A stretch of 64,000 nt of DNA, taken from Usnea hakonensis. Its lineage: Eukaryota > Ascomycota > Lecanoromycetes > Lecanorales > Parmeliaceae. Positions 45,395-57,962 of this stretch are shown in pieces. Below the pieces are notes generated by a model. It had not been told where the DNA came from. It saw only the letters and a list, made by a program, of their open reading frames with translations, and searched no databases. How positions within the stretch are numbered: position 1 is the stretch's first letter; the number at the start of each line of letters is the position of its first letter. The stretch lies in NCBI GenBank assembly GCA_013423325.1, contig BLJB01000365.1:62001-126000 (forward strand), read 5' to 3'. The translations under genes were made by a program, and so were the position numbers.

Positions 45395-45657
45395 ACGGAA
45401 AGCACTGATTTTGGAAAAGTCGACGCTACCTGCAACCTCCGCTACCAAAAGTTGCCTGACGCATTGGGCCGTGGACCTTGCTTTCAGAGCTAAGTGCAAA
45501 GATGTTTGATTCCTCTAGCGCTTTGTAATGCACGTCGACTCCCAATGGAAGCGAGCGTGCGAAGGCTTGATCGATGTTTCACTTGCTCTTTAAGAGAGAG
45601 TGTTGATAACATTCCTTTTTCCGTTTGTCCATGAGACTTTTCGAAATGGGCCTCGAA

Positions 45658-47836
45658 TCAAATTGCTTCAGCAAAGTCTCCAAGCACGTCTCCTGTACTG
45701 GCACCAGCGACCCGCTGAACGTGCTTATCTCTCTTTTTAGAAATGTTTCGTTCGTTCTTCTCACCTTTCTTGCGTTTTGGCCCTTTCTTCTTTCCTCTCC
45801 CACGTCGATTCTCCTTGGCGGAAGAATCGTTTTCTGTTGCTGCTTGTTCCGCAGCAATTTGCTCTTGTCTTTCCCTCTTTGCTTCATCTAGTGCTTGCTT
45901 CTCGGCCGCGGTCTCCTCTTGCAATCTAATGCGGTCCTCTTCCAGATCTCTCTCTAATTCTTCTGGATCATCGAACTCAGTCCCAGCCATCTTCTCAAGC
46001 TCCGGCAAATCCACGGCTAACTTCTCGCCCAGCAAAGTGGCCTTGATCCTGTCGCCATTGACTTTTTCTTCTTTGCAGAACTTGAGCTTAATTTTATGCC
46101 TAGTCCTACCTGGGAACATCTTGCTAATCATTTCAAAATCCGTACCGAACATGCGAAGTCCATCGTAAAATCGGTCCGTTAGCATTTCATTCCACCCGCC
46201 ACTTTTGTCTCGCTTGAGCCAGGTAGCAGAGTTGATCTTGCGAGTCATATCGGTTTCGTCAACGGCATCCAGCTGCTCTGCGTTGCGCTCGAGGGCCGCT
46301 GCTGCGTGACGATCGATCTCCAGAGAAGTCTCATCTATCTGAATCTGGCCATTTACGATAACGGTGTTGGGAACGTTGTGAGCTACACTCTCTTCTTGCT
46401 CCCTTTGGCGGTCCAGTCGCTCCTGTGGTACTTCGGTAGATTCGAGAGGTGTAGCCTGGCTATCGCCCTCAGTTCCACTCATGACTTCATTTAACTGCCT
46501 TTGCTTATTCCGGATGAACTCTGCTCGTTCCAATTCCTCTAACTCCTTTTCCCTTTCTGATTTTCTACCCGTGCCACCATCTCTGCAAAGGTCCATCATT
46601 CTGACCTCAGATGGCATAATTTTCATGGTCTCTGCACCTTCAGGCGTGGGCGCGCGTCTTCTTCTACGGCCACGCTTCTTCAGATCCTTGGACGAGCCTT
46701 GAATAGCGTCTGCGACAACTTCAGCTGCAGCATCTTCAATGCTTTGCTGGGGCTTCCTCCTTTTTGTGTATTTCCTCTTCGTTTTTGCAGCGGCAGGAAT
46801 CTCCTCAGATTGGGTGGGCGGATCCTGAGCCGCTATCACGGGTACTATAACGGCGATGCTTTTATTTCTCCGAATACCCTTCCCTTTCGCAGTTCCCCTT
46901 GAACTAATTGCTCTTGCGGACGGACTCTTGGTTGCGTCTGCCACGACTTCAGCTGCGGCATGCGCAATTTGTTGTTTACGCTTTTCCTGAGCAGAAAGGC
47001 CAGGTCTCGTGGCTTTTGCAAGTGATCTCGGGACAACTGATGCTAAGGTATTACTTGACGACTTTGCGATGCTTTTGTTCATTTCTGTGTTTGGTATCAT
47101 TACACTTGCGTTGGCAATTGGGGAACGTAATTGTTCCAGTTGATCCTGTCGAGAAGGTTTATCCACTTTCCGACGTTTAGCAGCGGGCTCAGAAGCAAGC
47201 GTGTTCTGAATTTCTGCAACACCACCCTTAGTTGAGTCTGCTGAAATAGGGAGCGGGCCCCCATGGGATTCTGTTTGCTGGGAGTCAATTTCATTCGGCA
47301 CCAATACTGGAGCGAGGTCTCCTAAAGCCCGACTAACATCCGGAGGCTGGCTGACAGAAGTAAGCGGGCGGGACTGTTGTAGAGGTGAAGGGGGTCGTTT
47401 CTGAGGCACAGGCGCTAGAGGAGCATGTTTCAACGCCGGCGTCCTTCGCGAAGGAATCGGTATCAGCGTAGCTTCATCTCGCTGGGAACTCTTGGCGGGT
47501 GAAGCAGCGGCAGGTTGCTGTGATGAAGGGACTTCCGGCAGCGATATAGAAGGGGTAGGGGAGGAGGCGACATGCTGCTGTAGGTTTTGAGGTTGCGGAG
47601 TCTGAGAATGCAATTGTCGGTCAAGGCTCTGTCTAGCAGAGGTCTGTGTGGAGGCTGGAGCAGGTGCGCGTCGAGCAGGTGCTTTGGGAGCAAACTTCTT
47701 TCCAGACTTGTCTACAAAGGCGTCAGCATGGTCTGAACCGAGATATGGTTCATCGACGAACTAATGACCGAACTTCCTAGCGCCGACATTATGAGCTCGA
47801 ACAGCGAGCACGGATCACGTTCAAGGCTGATGGCAT
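45658..47836 (-). CDS. BDP1: TFIIIB subunit B'' (Bdp1)
   Basis: The large exon 47760-45658 encodes 700 residues. A tentative 18-nt first exon (47836-47819) joined by a 58-nt intron gives 706 in total. Bdp1 completes TFIIIB with TBP and Brf1 and is needed for promoter opening by RNA polymerase III. Seen: KKFAPKAPARRAPAPA at the N-terminus, two copies of AAAEVVADA flanked by basic stretches, ATWLKRDKSGGWNEM with FYDGLRMFGTDFEMISKMF and RTRHKIKLKF (the SANT domain, about 515-575), a long charged helix and a Lys/Arg-rich tail. The donor of the first intron (GTGATC) is weak, so the start is the least certain part. Head-to-head with BRE1. Confidence 0.92.
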
Positions 47837-48180
47837 TGGATATAAGTGTTAGATGTTATGCGTACTTATTGCACTACGTAAGGTACTTTACCTTGAAGAG
47901 TGAGGGGACATTCATAGACGGTAACGCTAGCCTATCCCGGATTAGTGTTAACTGTAAGTCTAAAGAACCTAAGTTGAAATTTGAACAGCTCTCCTTTGAC
48001 ACTACATCCACCATATGCAAACGCCTCTTGCGCCTGACGACATTTTCTTGCTGCAGGCATCCTCATCCATGTAGAATTTCCTTTATAATAAGCTGATTGC
48101 TGCTGACCTAGAGGTCTGTGGCCCTGATGACCCTCGTTCAAAGCCAAGCCGTCTCCCTTTCATCATCCGATCTTGTCAAG
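47837..48180. promoter_or_regulatory. Shared promoter of BDP1 and BRE1
   Basis: A 344-bp head-to-head gap containing CGTAAGGTACTTTACCTTG at about 47,878-47,896, a near-palindromic copy of the dispersed motif. Confidence 0.5.
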
Positions 48181-50552
48181 ATGGATGAGAGGAAGAGGCC
48201 GGCCTCTCATGATCACGATTCTTCCGAGCCACCTCTCAAACGGCAAGCGACCACGGTCAACGGGACTTCCAAAGGTCATGTCGATGCGGACATGCCTTGG
48301 AAGGACGATCTCGAGGTAAGTCAGCCTTGCCATTCCCAAAATGCCTCGCTCTTATTTGTAACCCTTTACCCTCACAACATCTTTTCTCACCCACAAGCTT
48401 CTTCCAATCCCTTAATGCTGACATTTTTTTTGTGCGATAGCGATTTCAGAAAGATGCTATATGGCGACAAATGCAAGAGTATAAACGGGAGCGCAGTAAC
48501 CTAGAAATTCGACTGAATGAGATGGCAAAGAACGCAGCCTACCACGATGAACATTTGATGGTCATTGATGCTTGGTTTAGCGAGGTGAGCACAAAACTTA
48601 ACGGAAGTAGCTATCGTCTCGCCTCCTTGTACTCATATGCGTTGCAGTTAATTGACGAAATAAGGCTCCTCGTAGGAGATTTTACTAATCACAACACGTT
48701 CTCTACTTTCCCTTCCGGGCTTTTGGCCGCAGACTCTGCCGCCTTTAACGCGCATCTGAAGACTCGTTCTTCGGAAATATCATCTGTAATCTCGCAAATC
48801 TTCTCTCGAGCGCCAGCATCAACGTCAGAGGTTTCCCAACTTCAAGGTCGGGTTGCAGAATTGCTTGCAGCTGAGAAGGCCCATATTGTCGAACTTGAGA
48901 GAAGCCGGTTGGAAAAAGAAAAATTAGTGGGACGGTTGGAAGATGCATCGTTACGTTACATGCTCGCGGAGAAAAAGCTTGACCGATCGAAAAGTGCGAC
49001 TGTCGCCAAACTCGAGAGACAAGCTATCTCTGGGGGCCGTAGCGACACTGGTAGTGGACTAGGAGGCACCCAAGACGCAAGCAATGGGCACGTGGACTCA
49101 AAACCCGATAACGTGGAAGAATTGATTGAGGCCGAAGAAGCTCGGAAAGAAGCTGTTGCTGCGTCCGCGAAGCGAAAAGAACAACTGGAAAATCTTGAAA
49201 CGGAGAATGAGAAACTCACTGCTCAATTTACAGCTCTTAGCAATCGGTTGACTCACCTATCGGATGACGATTACAGCAGAACTGATCTTTTCAAACTTTT
49301 GAAATCCCAGCATGAGGATGTAATCAAAAGAATCAACAATCTAGAAGCCACCAACGTCCAGCTGCGGGAAGAAGCAGAGAAACTTCAAGCAGAGCGAACC
49401 GCCTATCGTATTCAAATGGAGAAAGACTCAGCGATGGCAGTATCGGAATTGGAAGCGCAATTAGTTCAAGCCGAAAACGATCTGGCAAGGGTGAGGACTG
49501 GTCGGGACGAACTCATTGCGGAGGTCACATTGCGAAAGAATGCTCAATCGCAGGAAAGAAATTCTGTTGACCAGGTCAAGGAGCTTGCAAGTGCGAAGGA
49601 GGAGCGAATAAAGGCATTGGAGTCCGAAGTTGCGAGACTGAAATCGCAGACTGGGCAATCTGCAGACCCTGCTAGTCGATCCCCAAGTGCTGAAGATCTT
49701 TCACCAGAGCAGTTGCAAACCCGTTATTCAAATTTGGAGAAGCAATATTCGTTACTAGATAACGAACTCCAGTCCATGGGAACTGCTTTCAAAAAAGCTT
49801 CAACACTCGCGTCGCAGAAAGTTACCAATGCAGTGGCATTGGAAGAGAAAGTTCAGAGACTCAGCGCAGAGAAGTCGAAGGCAGACCAGAAGTACTTCGC
49901 GGCGATGAAAGCTAAGGAAGCTCGAGAACAGGAGGTCAGGACGTTACGAGCCCAAAATTCCAAGAGCTCTGAAATGGTGTCGTCACTCAAAGACTCAGAG
50001 GCGGCAAACCGCGCTATACAAGTCAACCTCGAGAAACAGAACGCGGAGGTCAAAGAATCCGTCGTCACAGTCGAAAACAAGTATCGCGCCTCGCAACAGC
50101 AAGTTTCTGAGCGCAACATTGCCGTAGAAGGTTTAAAGTTGCAAGTTGAAGAGCTCAAGAAAAGTCTCCAGGCAAAAGACACTGATACTAGTGCAAAGGC
50201 AACTGCGAATAGAAAGGCAGAGGTTGAAGTGGAGATTCTCAAAGTTCGCATGGATGAGACAAAGAAGAGCTTGGAATCTTGGAAGAATAAGGGCTTAGGC
50301 AATCAAAGTAGTGAGTACGAGATGCTCCGGGTGAGTTGGACTCTCTTTCCTTGTTCCTACAACGCTGACCTTGGGCAGATTATGGCAATTTGTACCGTAT
50401 GCCAGAAGAATTTCAAGAACACGGTCATTAAAACGTGTGGGCACGTCTTTTGCAATGAATGCGTCGAGGAACGGACGTTGTCCCGATCGAGGAAATGCCC
50501 AAACTGTAACAGGGCGTTCGGGCTGAATGATCACTTGCATATTACGCTGTGA
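48181..50552 (+). CDS. BRE1: E3 ubiquitin ligase Bre1 (histone H2B)
   Basis: Four exons (48181-48315, 48441-48584, 48648-50330, 50379-50552) give 711 residues. With Rad6, Bre1 monoubiquitylates histone H2B in transcribed chromatin. The start MDERKRPASHDHDSSEPPLK and MPWKDDLERFQKDAIWRQMQ are typical. Residues about 60-640 are nearly all coiled coil. The C-terminal RING begins at about residue 659 (ICTVCQKNFKNTVIKTCGH, then CPNCNRAFG). Introns 2 (63 nt) and 3 (48 nt) are multiples of three without stop codons, so retention would simply add residues. I removed both because the spliced sequence restores the conserved WFSE-LIDEIRLL and EMLR-IMAICTVC joins. Confidence 0.95.
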
Positions 50553-51432
50553 CCGGCCTTTGGGTAAGGTGAAGATCAGCTGTCTGCAAGTGTGGGAGCC
50601 TGTACCATTGTACTATTACCACTCATCTTCTTGTGATGGCTAGAGCTGTGGCTACCAGGATACGAGGCTCGTCTTTGGGAGCTTGTAAACCACGGGGCGG
50701 TGGTGTGCGGTTCCAAAAAACCTTTCCTGTACATAAGGTACTTTATCCTTTTAGCGGAGCAAATTCTGGCCTGTGGCTACAATACTACTACCTTGTGCAT
50801 CCACTAGCGACTGAATATCCCTAGATTGAGGCATAAACTACTCTAAAGGAAAGGCCCGGTACGGTATGTTTGTACCCGTAGGTGAAGACACTTTGGCAGT
50901 CCTGTGAAGACGTTATAAACTAATCAAAAATATCTATCCTCCAGAATATCTATCTTTGCGTATACGGTTTTTGCTCCACGACTGTTCCCCTTTCCAAGAT
51001 TGAAAGAAATCATCTCGAGGGACGAGTATAGTACCTCAAGGTCAGGGTAAACACTACTCATAAAGTTTCCATTACTTTTACGCGTGGTTTGGTGGTTCAA
51101 ACTTGGAGATGTTGGCGGTGGAGAGGATGGGCCTGGCGTCTATGATCTTTATACCTGACGCCTGAAGCCATCGGATCCGAACTATCACATGTCGAACGAG
51201 TACTCGAGTACCTTTACCTCTTACGGCCACTTTACTCACTTGCGGCTGCTCCCCTGGTCATCTCTCCGAGAAGAGAACCGTAGAATGTGATCAAGACTTT
51301 TCAATACGATGGCTGGGCAGGATCGAAAGCGCCATTAATCCGTTAGTATCGAGCTAAACAATGCTCTTCCCCCGGCGCCCGAATGCCTCATTATTCCGTG
51401 GGCACAAAGCTAGGAGTACACCTTTACAATAT
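50553..51432. other. Convergent 3'-3' gap
   Basis: This 880-bp gap between BRE1 and RVS161 stops has no supported gene. It contains CATAAGGTACTTTATCC near 50,735 and a perfect 12-bp palindrome GTACTCGAGTAC at 51,200-51,211 followed by CTTTACCTC. Confidence 0.5.
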
Positions 51433-52611
51433 TCAAACAGTGCCCGCTATACTCAGCTCCCGGATCTCCCCTAAAACCTGCTCAACCCGACTGTCCAAGT
51501 GCCCCTGCGCATACTGCTCTCTCGTGTCCGCGTCCAAAAACTGCTGCACTTGTGCCATTCTCGAGTAGGCTTCGGCGCAAAACCTCAACTGTATCTTCAC
51601 TAATGCCTCGAATGAAGGATCTAAGTATGGTACGCGCAGATCTATGAGCTGCGGCAGTTCCGAGAAGAGTTGATCGTTCAAGGCTTCATAGGCGGTTTTG
51701 GCAAGGTCGGATTCCCGCTCTGCGCGGGGCAACTTCGTGGGGTCTTTATCCGGCTTTTCCACCAGCTTCTTCACTTTGGCACGCGTGGCGTCGTAGTCGA
51801 GGAGTTTGTGATTGCGTTTCTTGATGCCTAGAAGGAATACATGTCAATCAGAAGTCTTGCGGCTACCATGACGATGCAAAGTGTCATACATTCGTTGATA
51901 TCGGGAAAGTAGGCACAGAATCGTGTGATAGGTTCTAAAACTGTTTGTCTATGCAATCGGTCCAGTCAGCATGCGTTCCCAGCAACATGCTATGTCTGCA
52001 GGAGCATTACCTGAATGGCCCATCGAGTGCTTTTATTGTCTCGGCATCTAGATCCTCCACTGCTTGCTTATAGCTCCTGCTGACCCCGTCGTTGGCACCA
52101 GCATCTCCGTAGAAAGCATCTATCGTCTCGGCGATCCGCATCTGTGACGCTGTCATAGCTAATTTAGGTCTAAGCAGGTCTTTCTTTGATTGTCCAACAG
52201 CCTAGGACGCTTGCCCACCTCGTAACGAGTCCAAGTATCCCTTCGCTTCCTTCTGTAGTCTGTTCGCTGCCGACTCCATGGTGCGGTACCGTCTGTTGCG
52301 AGATGAAGCCTCTTAGCAAACGATCCTCTCGACGATGTATCATCTCTGCCATCCTTTCACAGCATCCGAGATCTGTACCTCTCTTCCACTTCATAGTCCC
52401 GATCGTTGGTCTTTTCAACGTGCCCTGCATTTATCCGTGAGCCTCGTGAGCCTCACACCGCAGCACTGCTTTGATGCATGGTCTACCGGTCTTCATCATC
52501 ACTTGTGTGGTTGCCCGATTGGCAACCTTCTTGAAGCCTAGGGATAGGGTCAGCCATGCACAAAGGAGCCAAAATAACAGCTTTGTGAGAAGCCATACCA
52601 GCCCATGACAT
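51433..52611 (-). CDS. RVS161: BAR-domain protein Rvs161 (Hob3)
   Basis: Seven exons (52611-52599, 52537-52487, 52424-52379, 52292-52219, 52158-52011, 51948-51890, 51827-51433) give 261 residues. Rvs161/Hob3 is an N-BAR membrane-bending protein that works with an Rvs167 partner in endocytic scission and actin patch function. Seen: MSWAGFKKVANRATTQVMMK, GHVEKTNDRDYEVEERRYR, ETIDAFYGDAGANDGVSRSY, FCAYFPDINECIKKRNHKLL, LPQLIDLRVPYLDPSFEALV and the terminal RVEQVLGEIRELSIAGTV. This is the most intron-rich gene in the window, with a 13-nt first coding exon, and every junction keeps frame. There is no SH3 domain, which fits Rvs161 and not Rvs167. Confidence 0.96.
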
Positions 52612-53296
52612 TTTCGCTAGCTATGCACTTCAAATGATGGTAGTTGGATCGATCTATGGAAAGAGTAAAGTAGGCCAGGCAAATGGGGTAATGTCGGCGG
52701 GTATAAAGGTGAAGTATGGCAGATCTGCTGGCAAGATGGCATACTAAAGTACCTTATGATACTACGTAATGTTAATAGATTACGGAATAAGTGAGGTACA
52801 GATGGAGCCGCATCAAATGTCTTGGCACTCCTACTGTAAATCTGCCTATACAGTTCTTCTGTATTTATTGATACCTTCCTTTAGGATACAATCACGCTTC
52901 GAGTATCCCCAAAAGAACCAAAACCTCATCCTTTTAGAATATCTTGCCCCTACTTTTGTGCTTTTCTCCTTCATGACCGAGCAAATTGAATAGATATATC
53001 AAAGTGGCGGTCGAATCTTCTTTGACCACAACCTAAACTTGCAAGACAGTAAAGACGTAAACGATCGTAACATGCCGACCTCTTTCAAATGCCCTCCTAT
53101 GCCCCATCAAATATTTACTCGAAACTCCGCTCGCCGAAAACGTCCAAGTGACCGACGGCTATGCAGCGCAATGAAACTGTCGAAACGAAATGCAGCGACC
53201 AATCGTTATGAATGCAAACGAAATCAAGGCTTGACGAATCATTGTGCAAGTCCATCAGACATCAGGACTTGTCCGCTCTTCTTTTTTCGTCCATCA
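52612..53296. other. Gap between RVS161 start and kinase end
   Basis: A 685-bp same-strand gap, probably the RVS161 promoter plus the kinase 3' flank. It contains CTAAAGTACCTTATGATAC near 52,745. No gene is supported. Confidence 0.5.
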
Positions 53297-54916
53297 TCAA
53301 AACCCTTCCAAAGCAGCTTTACATATCTGAATCTCACGAACCCACTCCGATTTGAGCACTTTCGAAGCGGTGAGGCGACGCGTTGGACTGGGATCAGGGT
53401 CGAGGATTGAGTAAATGACGTTTCGGCAACGACGCTAAACATGTTATCAGTATCAAAGTCCGAACTCCGCAGACTTTGGATGGCTTACCCTGTGCAGTGT
53501 CTCGATAGGCCCATACCCATCATCCCCTCTCCTCCCTTCGACATAACGATCAAAAAACTCATCCTCGTCCCTCTTCGCAACCCTCCAAAGATGCCTACCG
53601 GTCCTCATAGCCATATAAATGACACCTGTGGCCCAAACGTCGACGGCTCTGGGGTCAAACTCCTTGTCTGTATACTCCTCCGGGGCGATATATGGAGCCG
53701 AGCCACATAGCCCGGCTGTCATATGAGCTTCCTTTTCCCAAGCCATCCGGAAGCACTCGCCGTTGCCAAAGTCGGTAATCTTGAGAGAGCCATGAGTGGT
53801 CAAGAGCAGGTTCTCGGGCTTCAAGTCCCGATGAGCGACGCCCATTTCGTGTAGGTATTCGACGCCGCACATCAGCTGCTTGAAGTAGCAGTCTGCTTCT
53901 TGGACTTCCAGCTTCCCTGCGGCTAGCACCAGAGTATAGAGATCCCCCCCAGCGCAAAATTCCATGACCTCGCAATAGTCCCCTTTGGCGTCCTGTAGGA
54001 GATCGAGTGTGTGTATGATGTTTGGATGGCGAAGCGAAGACGAGATGCAGAACTCTGATGTGAGACGCTTTTGGTACTTTTTGGGCGATTCTTGAGGCCT
54101 ACGACGGAACTCTTTGACGGCGTACAGCTGCTCAGCCTTCGAGTCCTTTGGATCCGTCTTGTGCGAAATCCTAACGATACCGAAAGCTCCACGACCAACG
54201 ATTTCTTGGCATTTTCCATACTTCTGTACGAGTGTTGCAGTAGCATTTGGTCCTCCCTTTTTGTCAGATGCGAGTCTCTCGCGTTCATTCCGTAGCTGAT
54301 CTACCCAAGTAGACATCAGCGACAATTGTTGATGCTCGTCCTGACCATGATCATCTCGCTTCTTCCCCCCAAGCATGTCGCGGAGCATATCCGATAGTTT
54401 CTCTTGTCTCTTGGCACTCTTGAGCGTATGCTGGTGAGTGCCATCTGGATTGGCCTCGAACCTCCGGTGTGCCTGGGCGTGATCGGCGTCTTTGATTTCC
54501 TTCTTCACGTTAGTCGTGCTGAGTCTTCGTTCGGACTCCAAGGCAGACTGCGGCCTTTTGTCTGAATACGACTGTTGCCTTGAGGGTGGCTTGGACACGG
54601 ATGAGGATCCCTTATTGCTGTCGGTATCGGATGCCCCGGTATCTCGACCATGGCTTATTTCGGTTTGATTGGGGACCTTTGCCTGTGAGAACATGCGAGT
54701 CAAGCGATTTGTTATTGTCGGCTTTTTGGCAGTCGCAGGCGCGTCTGCTGTAATTGTTGGCACTTGAGAGCCATTGGGCAATGGCACTGGCTCTTCGGGT
54801 ATGGATGGATGAGGAAACCCAGACTTTCCGTCTTGCGAGTGTATTGTAGACGTAGATTCGGATGGAGATGGCGTTATTGGTGGACGATGAGTCAGTGTGC
54901 TTGTCTGGCTGTTCAT
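53297..54916 (-). CDS. Ser/Thr protein kinase, HAL/SAT4-like family
   Basis: Two exons (54916-53489, 53434-53297; 54-nt intron) give 521 residues. Yeast relatives (Sat4/Hal4, Hal5, Npr1 group) regulate plasma-membrane transporters and potassium uptake. The first 230 residues are Ser/Thr/Pro-rich and disordered. The kinase domain runs from about 232 to 510 with all key motifs: glycine loop GRGAFGIV, lysine in YAVKEFRRR, HRDLKPENLLL, DFGNGE, SAPYIAPEEY and DVWATGVIYMAM. The last exon gives the C-lobe end (VIYSILDPDPSPTRRLTASK). I placed the start at 54916, the first in-frame ATG. The exact orthologue (Sat4, Oca2 or Hrk1) cannot be told by eye. Confidence 0.9.
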
Positions 54917-57900
54917 TCTCGTACTCGGAGTATCAGATGTAGTGCGTGAAAGTGCAAGTGGGCGGACCTCAGTCCAGGCGGGCAAGTGCCCTCTCTCCTA
55001 CGGTTGAAACGCTCAAAATCGGACGTAAAGTGACAACCGGGCGTTGTTAGCAGAAGTGGCGGTAGGGAGACTGAGGTTGTCAGGGGCCGTAAAAGTTCTC
55101 AAGACCGAAATTCCTGCTCGGTGGAGGGGCACGGGTTGATGACCAATACGGGAGGTGGAGATGTGCGGACAGGCAGATGACGAAGAAGCCTTCTAAAATA
55201 GATCAAGGTAGGGTCAAGACGGTTGAGAGAAGGGAGAAAACTGGAGAAGGAGAGGATGAATAATGGTTGTGGGTGGCACTGGCAGTGGAAGTGGTAGTGG
55301 TATTGTTGATTTGGATGAAAGAGGTGGGGAATCTGTGGTGTAGAGTTTAATCTTGTGCTTGTGTTCTAACGACCCTCAGTAGTACCCCAGATGTTAGTGG
55401 ATCATGGGCGGGGCAAAAAAGGAAGAAGGAGAAGAATGTAATGTACATCGACGAGGAGGAAGAGGAGGAAGAGGGAGAGACATGAATAATGATGCAGATG
55501 ATAAATTACGCAGTGAAGAATTTTTTGTTTTTGTTTTTAAACTTGTCTTTTGTTCTGGAATCGTAGCGAAGATTTTATATGCGTTTCTAACTTGGTATAT
55601 GTACTTTACTTACGGAGTATTATTATTTTATTGCATTTTTAAAATAAGAAATCTGGTGAAGGAGGCGAAAGAGAGATTTTTTGCTTTGAGTGATTTGCCC
55701 CGTGTCAGAAGCTTGGCATCACCCGGCCTCTCCCTGAAGCGTGGACCCGTGGACCCGTGGACCCTCCAAGGTAAGCCGATCCCCACTAAGGTAAGTAAAG
55801 TAAGATAAAATAAGCTAAGGTACAGTACTCCTACTTAATCTAGGACGACTTCAAGATTACTTTACATACCATGTACCATGTCATCCAAATCAATCTACTC
55901 TTCTCTCCGTCTCGTTGTTCCCCCGTAAACGAAACATGACTCTCGTTTCATTCCATTATGTCCCCTGTAATGGTCTTCTTTTATCTCTCAACCAAGAGAC
56001 AATGACTTACGACAAGAAAATGAAACCTGAAAGAGAGAACCGGATCGTAGTCAGCCACATTGCTCATCACCGCCAATTACTGAATTACTGAATGACTGAC
56101 AATCAGGCCGCATTCAAGTTGCGGGTTGAGAGTTGACTGTACAGTAACCTTACATCTGCACCCGATTAGAAATGCGAGTCCTGCATTTGCATCAATTGCT
56201 AATCTCTCGGCCTGTCAGACTCAGATCAGCAACATTTTCCACTATTGAAGTACTTTCTCGGTGTCTGAACTCCGTAAAGTACGTGCGTTCTTCAACCTTT
56301 ATCAATCTTAAATCGCGCATTCAACTTTCGTCTTTTTTGCCCTCCTTGCTTCCGGCCCAGTTATCACTTACCGCTCTCCATATACACGTGTCATGTAACG
56401 TTATTTGAGTGGATAAAGTCGGTAGAGTGGATATCCATCCTGTCTCGTCTCTCGAAATGTCGCAATAGAGGGTCCCTCGAGAGTCAAGACCAACTTTCTA
56501 CTCAGCTCCCGCAGTGGACCCCAAAAAACGTCACACGCATATGCAGCTACTCATGCTCCGCGCCTCTCCCTCTTTTCCCCGTCGGTACTTCCTGCCAGCG
56601 AAGCAGAACATCCGTACTATGATGGTATCAGACATCTGAGAAGCCATAATGGTCGACTCATTTTGTGCCTTGCTCATTTCTCTCTGCCCCTTTCTTATCT
56701 TTCATACCTTTCTATTTCCCAATTCCCGGTCCAAGTCTGACTGGCGATCGAAGATGATGAGGACACTTAGCGCCATCGTCAATCATGCGTCGGAGGTGCA
56801 GAGCTTAATGTGTATGACCAGCATGAAATTACTCAGTAAAAGACAACCATATCCAATCTCAAATCCCGTCCTGTTCCACATCGCTGGTGTTGCCGAGACG
56901 ATCCATCAGCAATGTGTTAGTCCTTGAAAGCTGATGTAGATCACCGTCCGAGACGGATGTACTGTGCCGGTCTTGAAGTCGCTTCTCTTCTCTATACTTG
57001 TATGGCTACTTTCGGTGATAGCACTCGAGTACCAAACAAGGTAAAGTTGATGGACTTTGAAGCGGATGACCGCTTAGACCGCCGTTGATGAACCTTTGGA
57101 TACCAGCTGCAGCTCGGAAAACTTTACTGTATCTCACCCTCTGGGATCGAGGGTTTAATCGACGCTTTTGGTTTGAGGGTTTTGAACGCAGCAGGCCCAT
57201 CTTTGAGAACGAGAAGGTGTCTTGGACGGAATAAGATATCAATACAGCAACCTCGCATTGAGTCAGAAAATGGTAGATTTCCTTTAGCATTGTATTCATT
57301 GAGCGTAAAGAATTAGCCTAGACTTATACCCGGCGATGGTAAGGTGTCGTTTCTCGATAAGAGTCTTGGGAAAGAGGATGATGAACTATTGTAGAAGCTC
57401 TGTACAAAAACGTACAAACCCAAGTCACTTCCTCCGTATGTCTTCCGTTCAAGGCATTTCACAAATCTAAGATACTATAGCAGAGATGAGCGAATGATCT
57501 TAGTCGAACGACCAGCTCTTCACGTACCTTACATACAGGTACCTTACCTTGGCAGAATAATCGAGTCTAACCTCATTTGGTGTATTTGAAAATGGTGCAC
57601 GTATAAATCAAAGTAGACAAAGAAAGATGGTATTTTGGTACCCTGTAGACCAAAGACTGAAATTAAAACTAACGTAATTTTAAAGTACTTGTACCTTAAT
57701 CTTCGTACTTTACCAGACTGACATACCTGGCCTTTGAAACCAGTTCATTGTTATCGCGTATGCCGATCTCTTTACGCTGCGAGATAGAACACTCAAGCAT
57801 TTCTCAAACACGTATATGCGTTGATTGATAAATTTTGGAGCTCGAGCAAGTCGTCCATTGTAAGACCTCGCAGAGATGGAAATTTGCACGTCAAAAAGTA

Positions 57901-57962
57901 CTCTACAGTACAGTACTCCGTACAGTGCCTTACTTCCTCCATATCTCGACTAGAGTACGCGC
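54917..57962. promoter_or_regulatory. Long divergent intergenic region, kinase to SMP3
   Basis: A 3-kb head-to-head gap with no supported gene. It has a GAGGA-type purine run (55,447-55,480), a threefold GTGGACCC tandem (55,741-55,765), and many copies of the dispersed motif: 55,785-55,825, 57,525-57,550, 57,680-57,710 and 57,897-57,935 (including CTACAGTACAGTACTCCGTAC). Short frames near 56,650-57,300 have no recognisable product. Confidence 0.45.
55741..55765. repeat. GTGGACCC tandem repeat
   Basis: Three consecutive copies of the 8-nt unit in the intergenic region. Confidence 0.8.
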
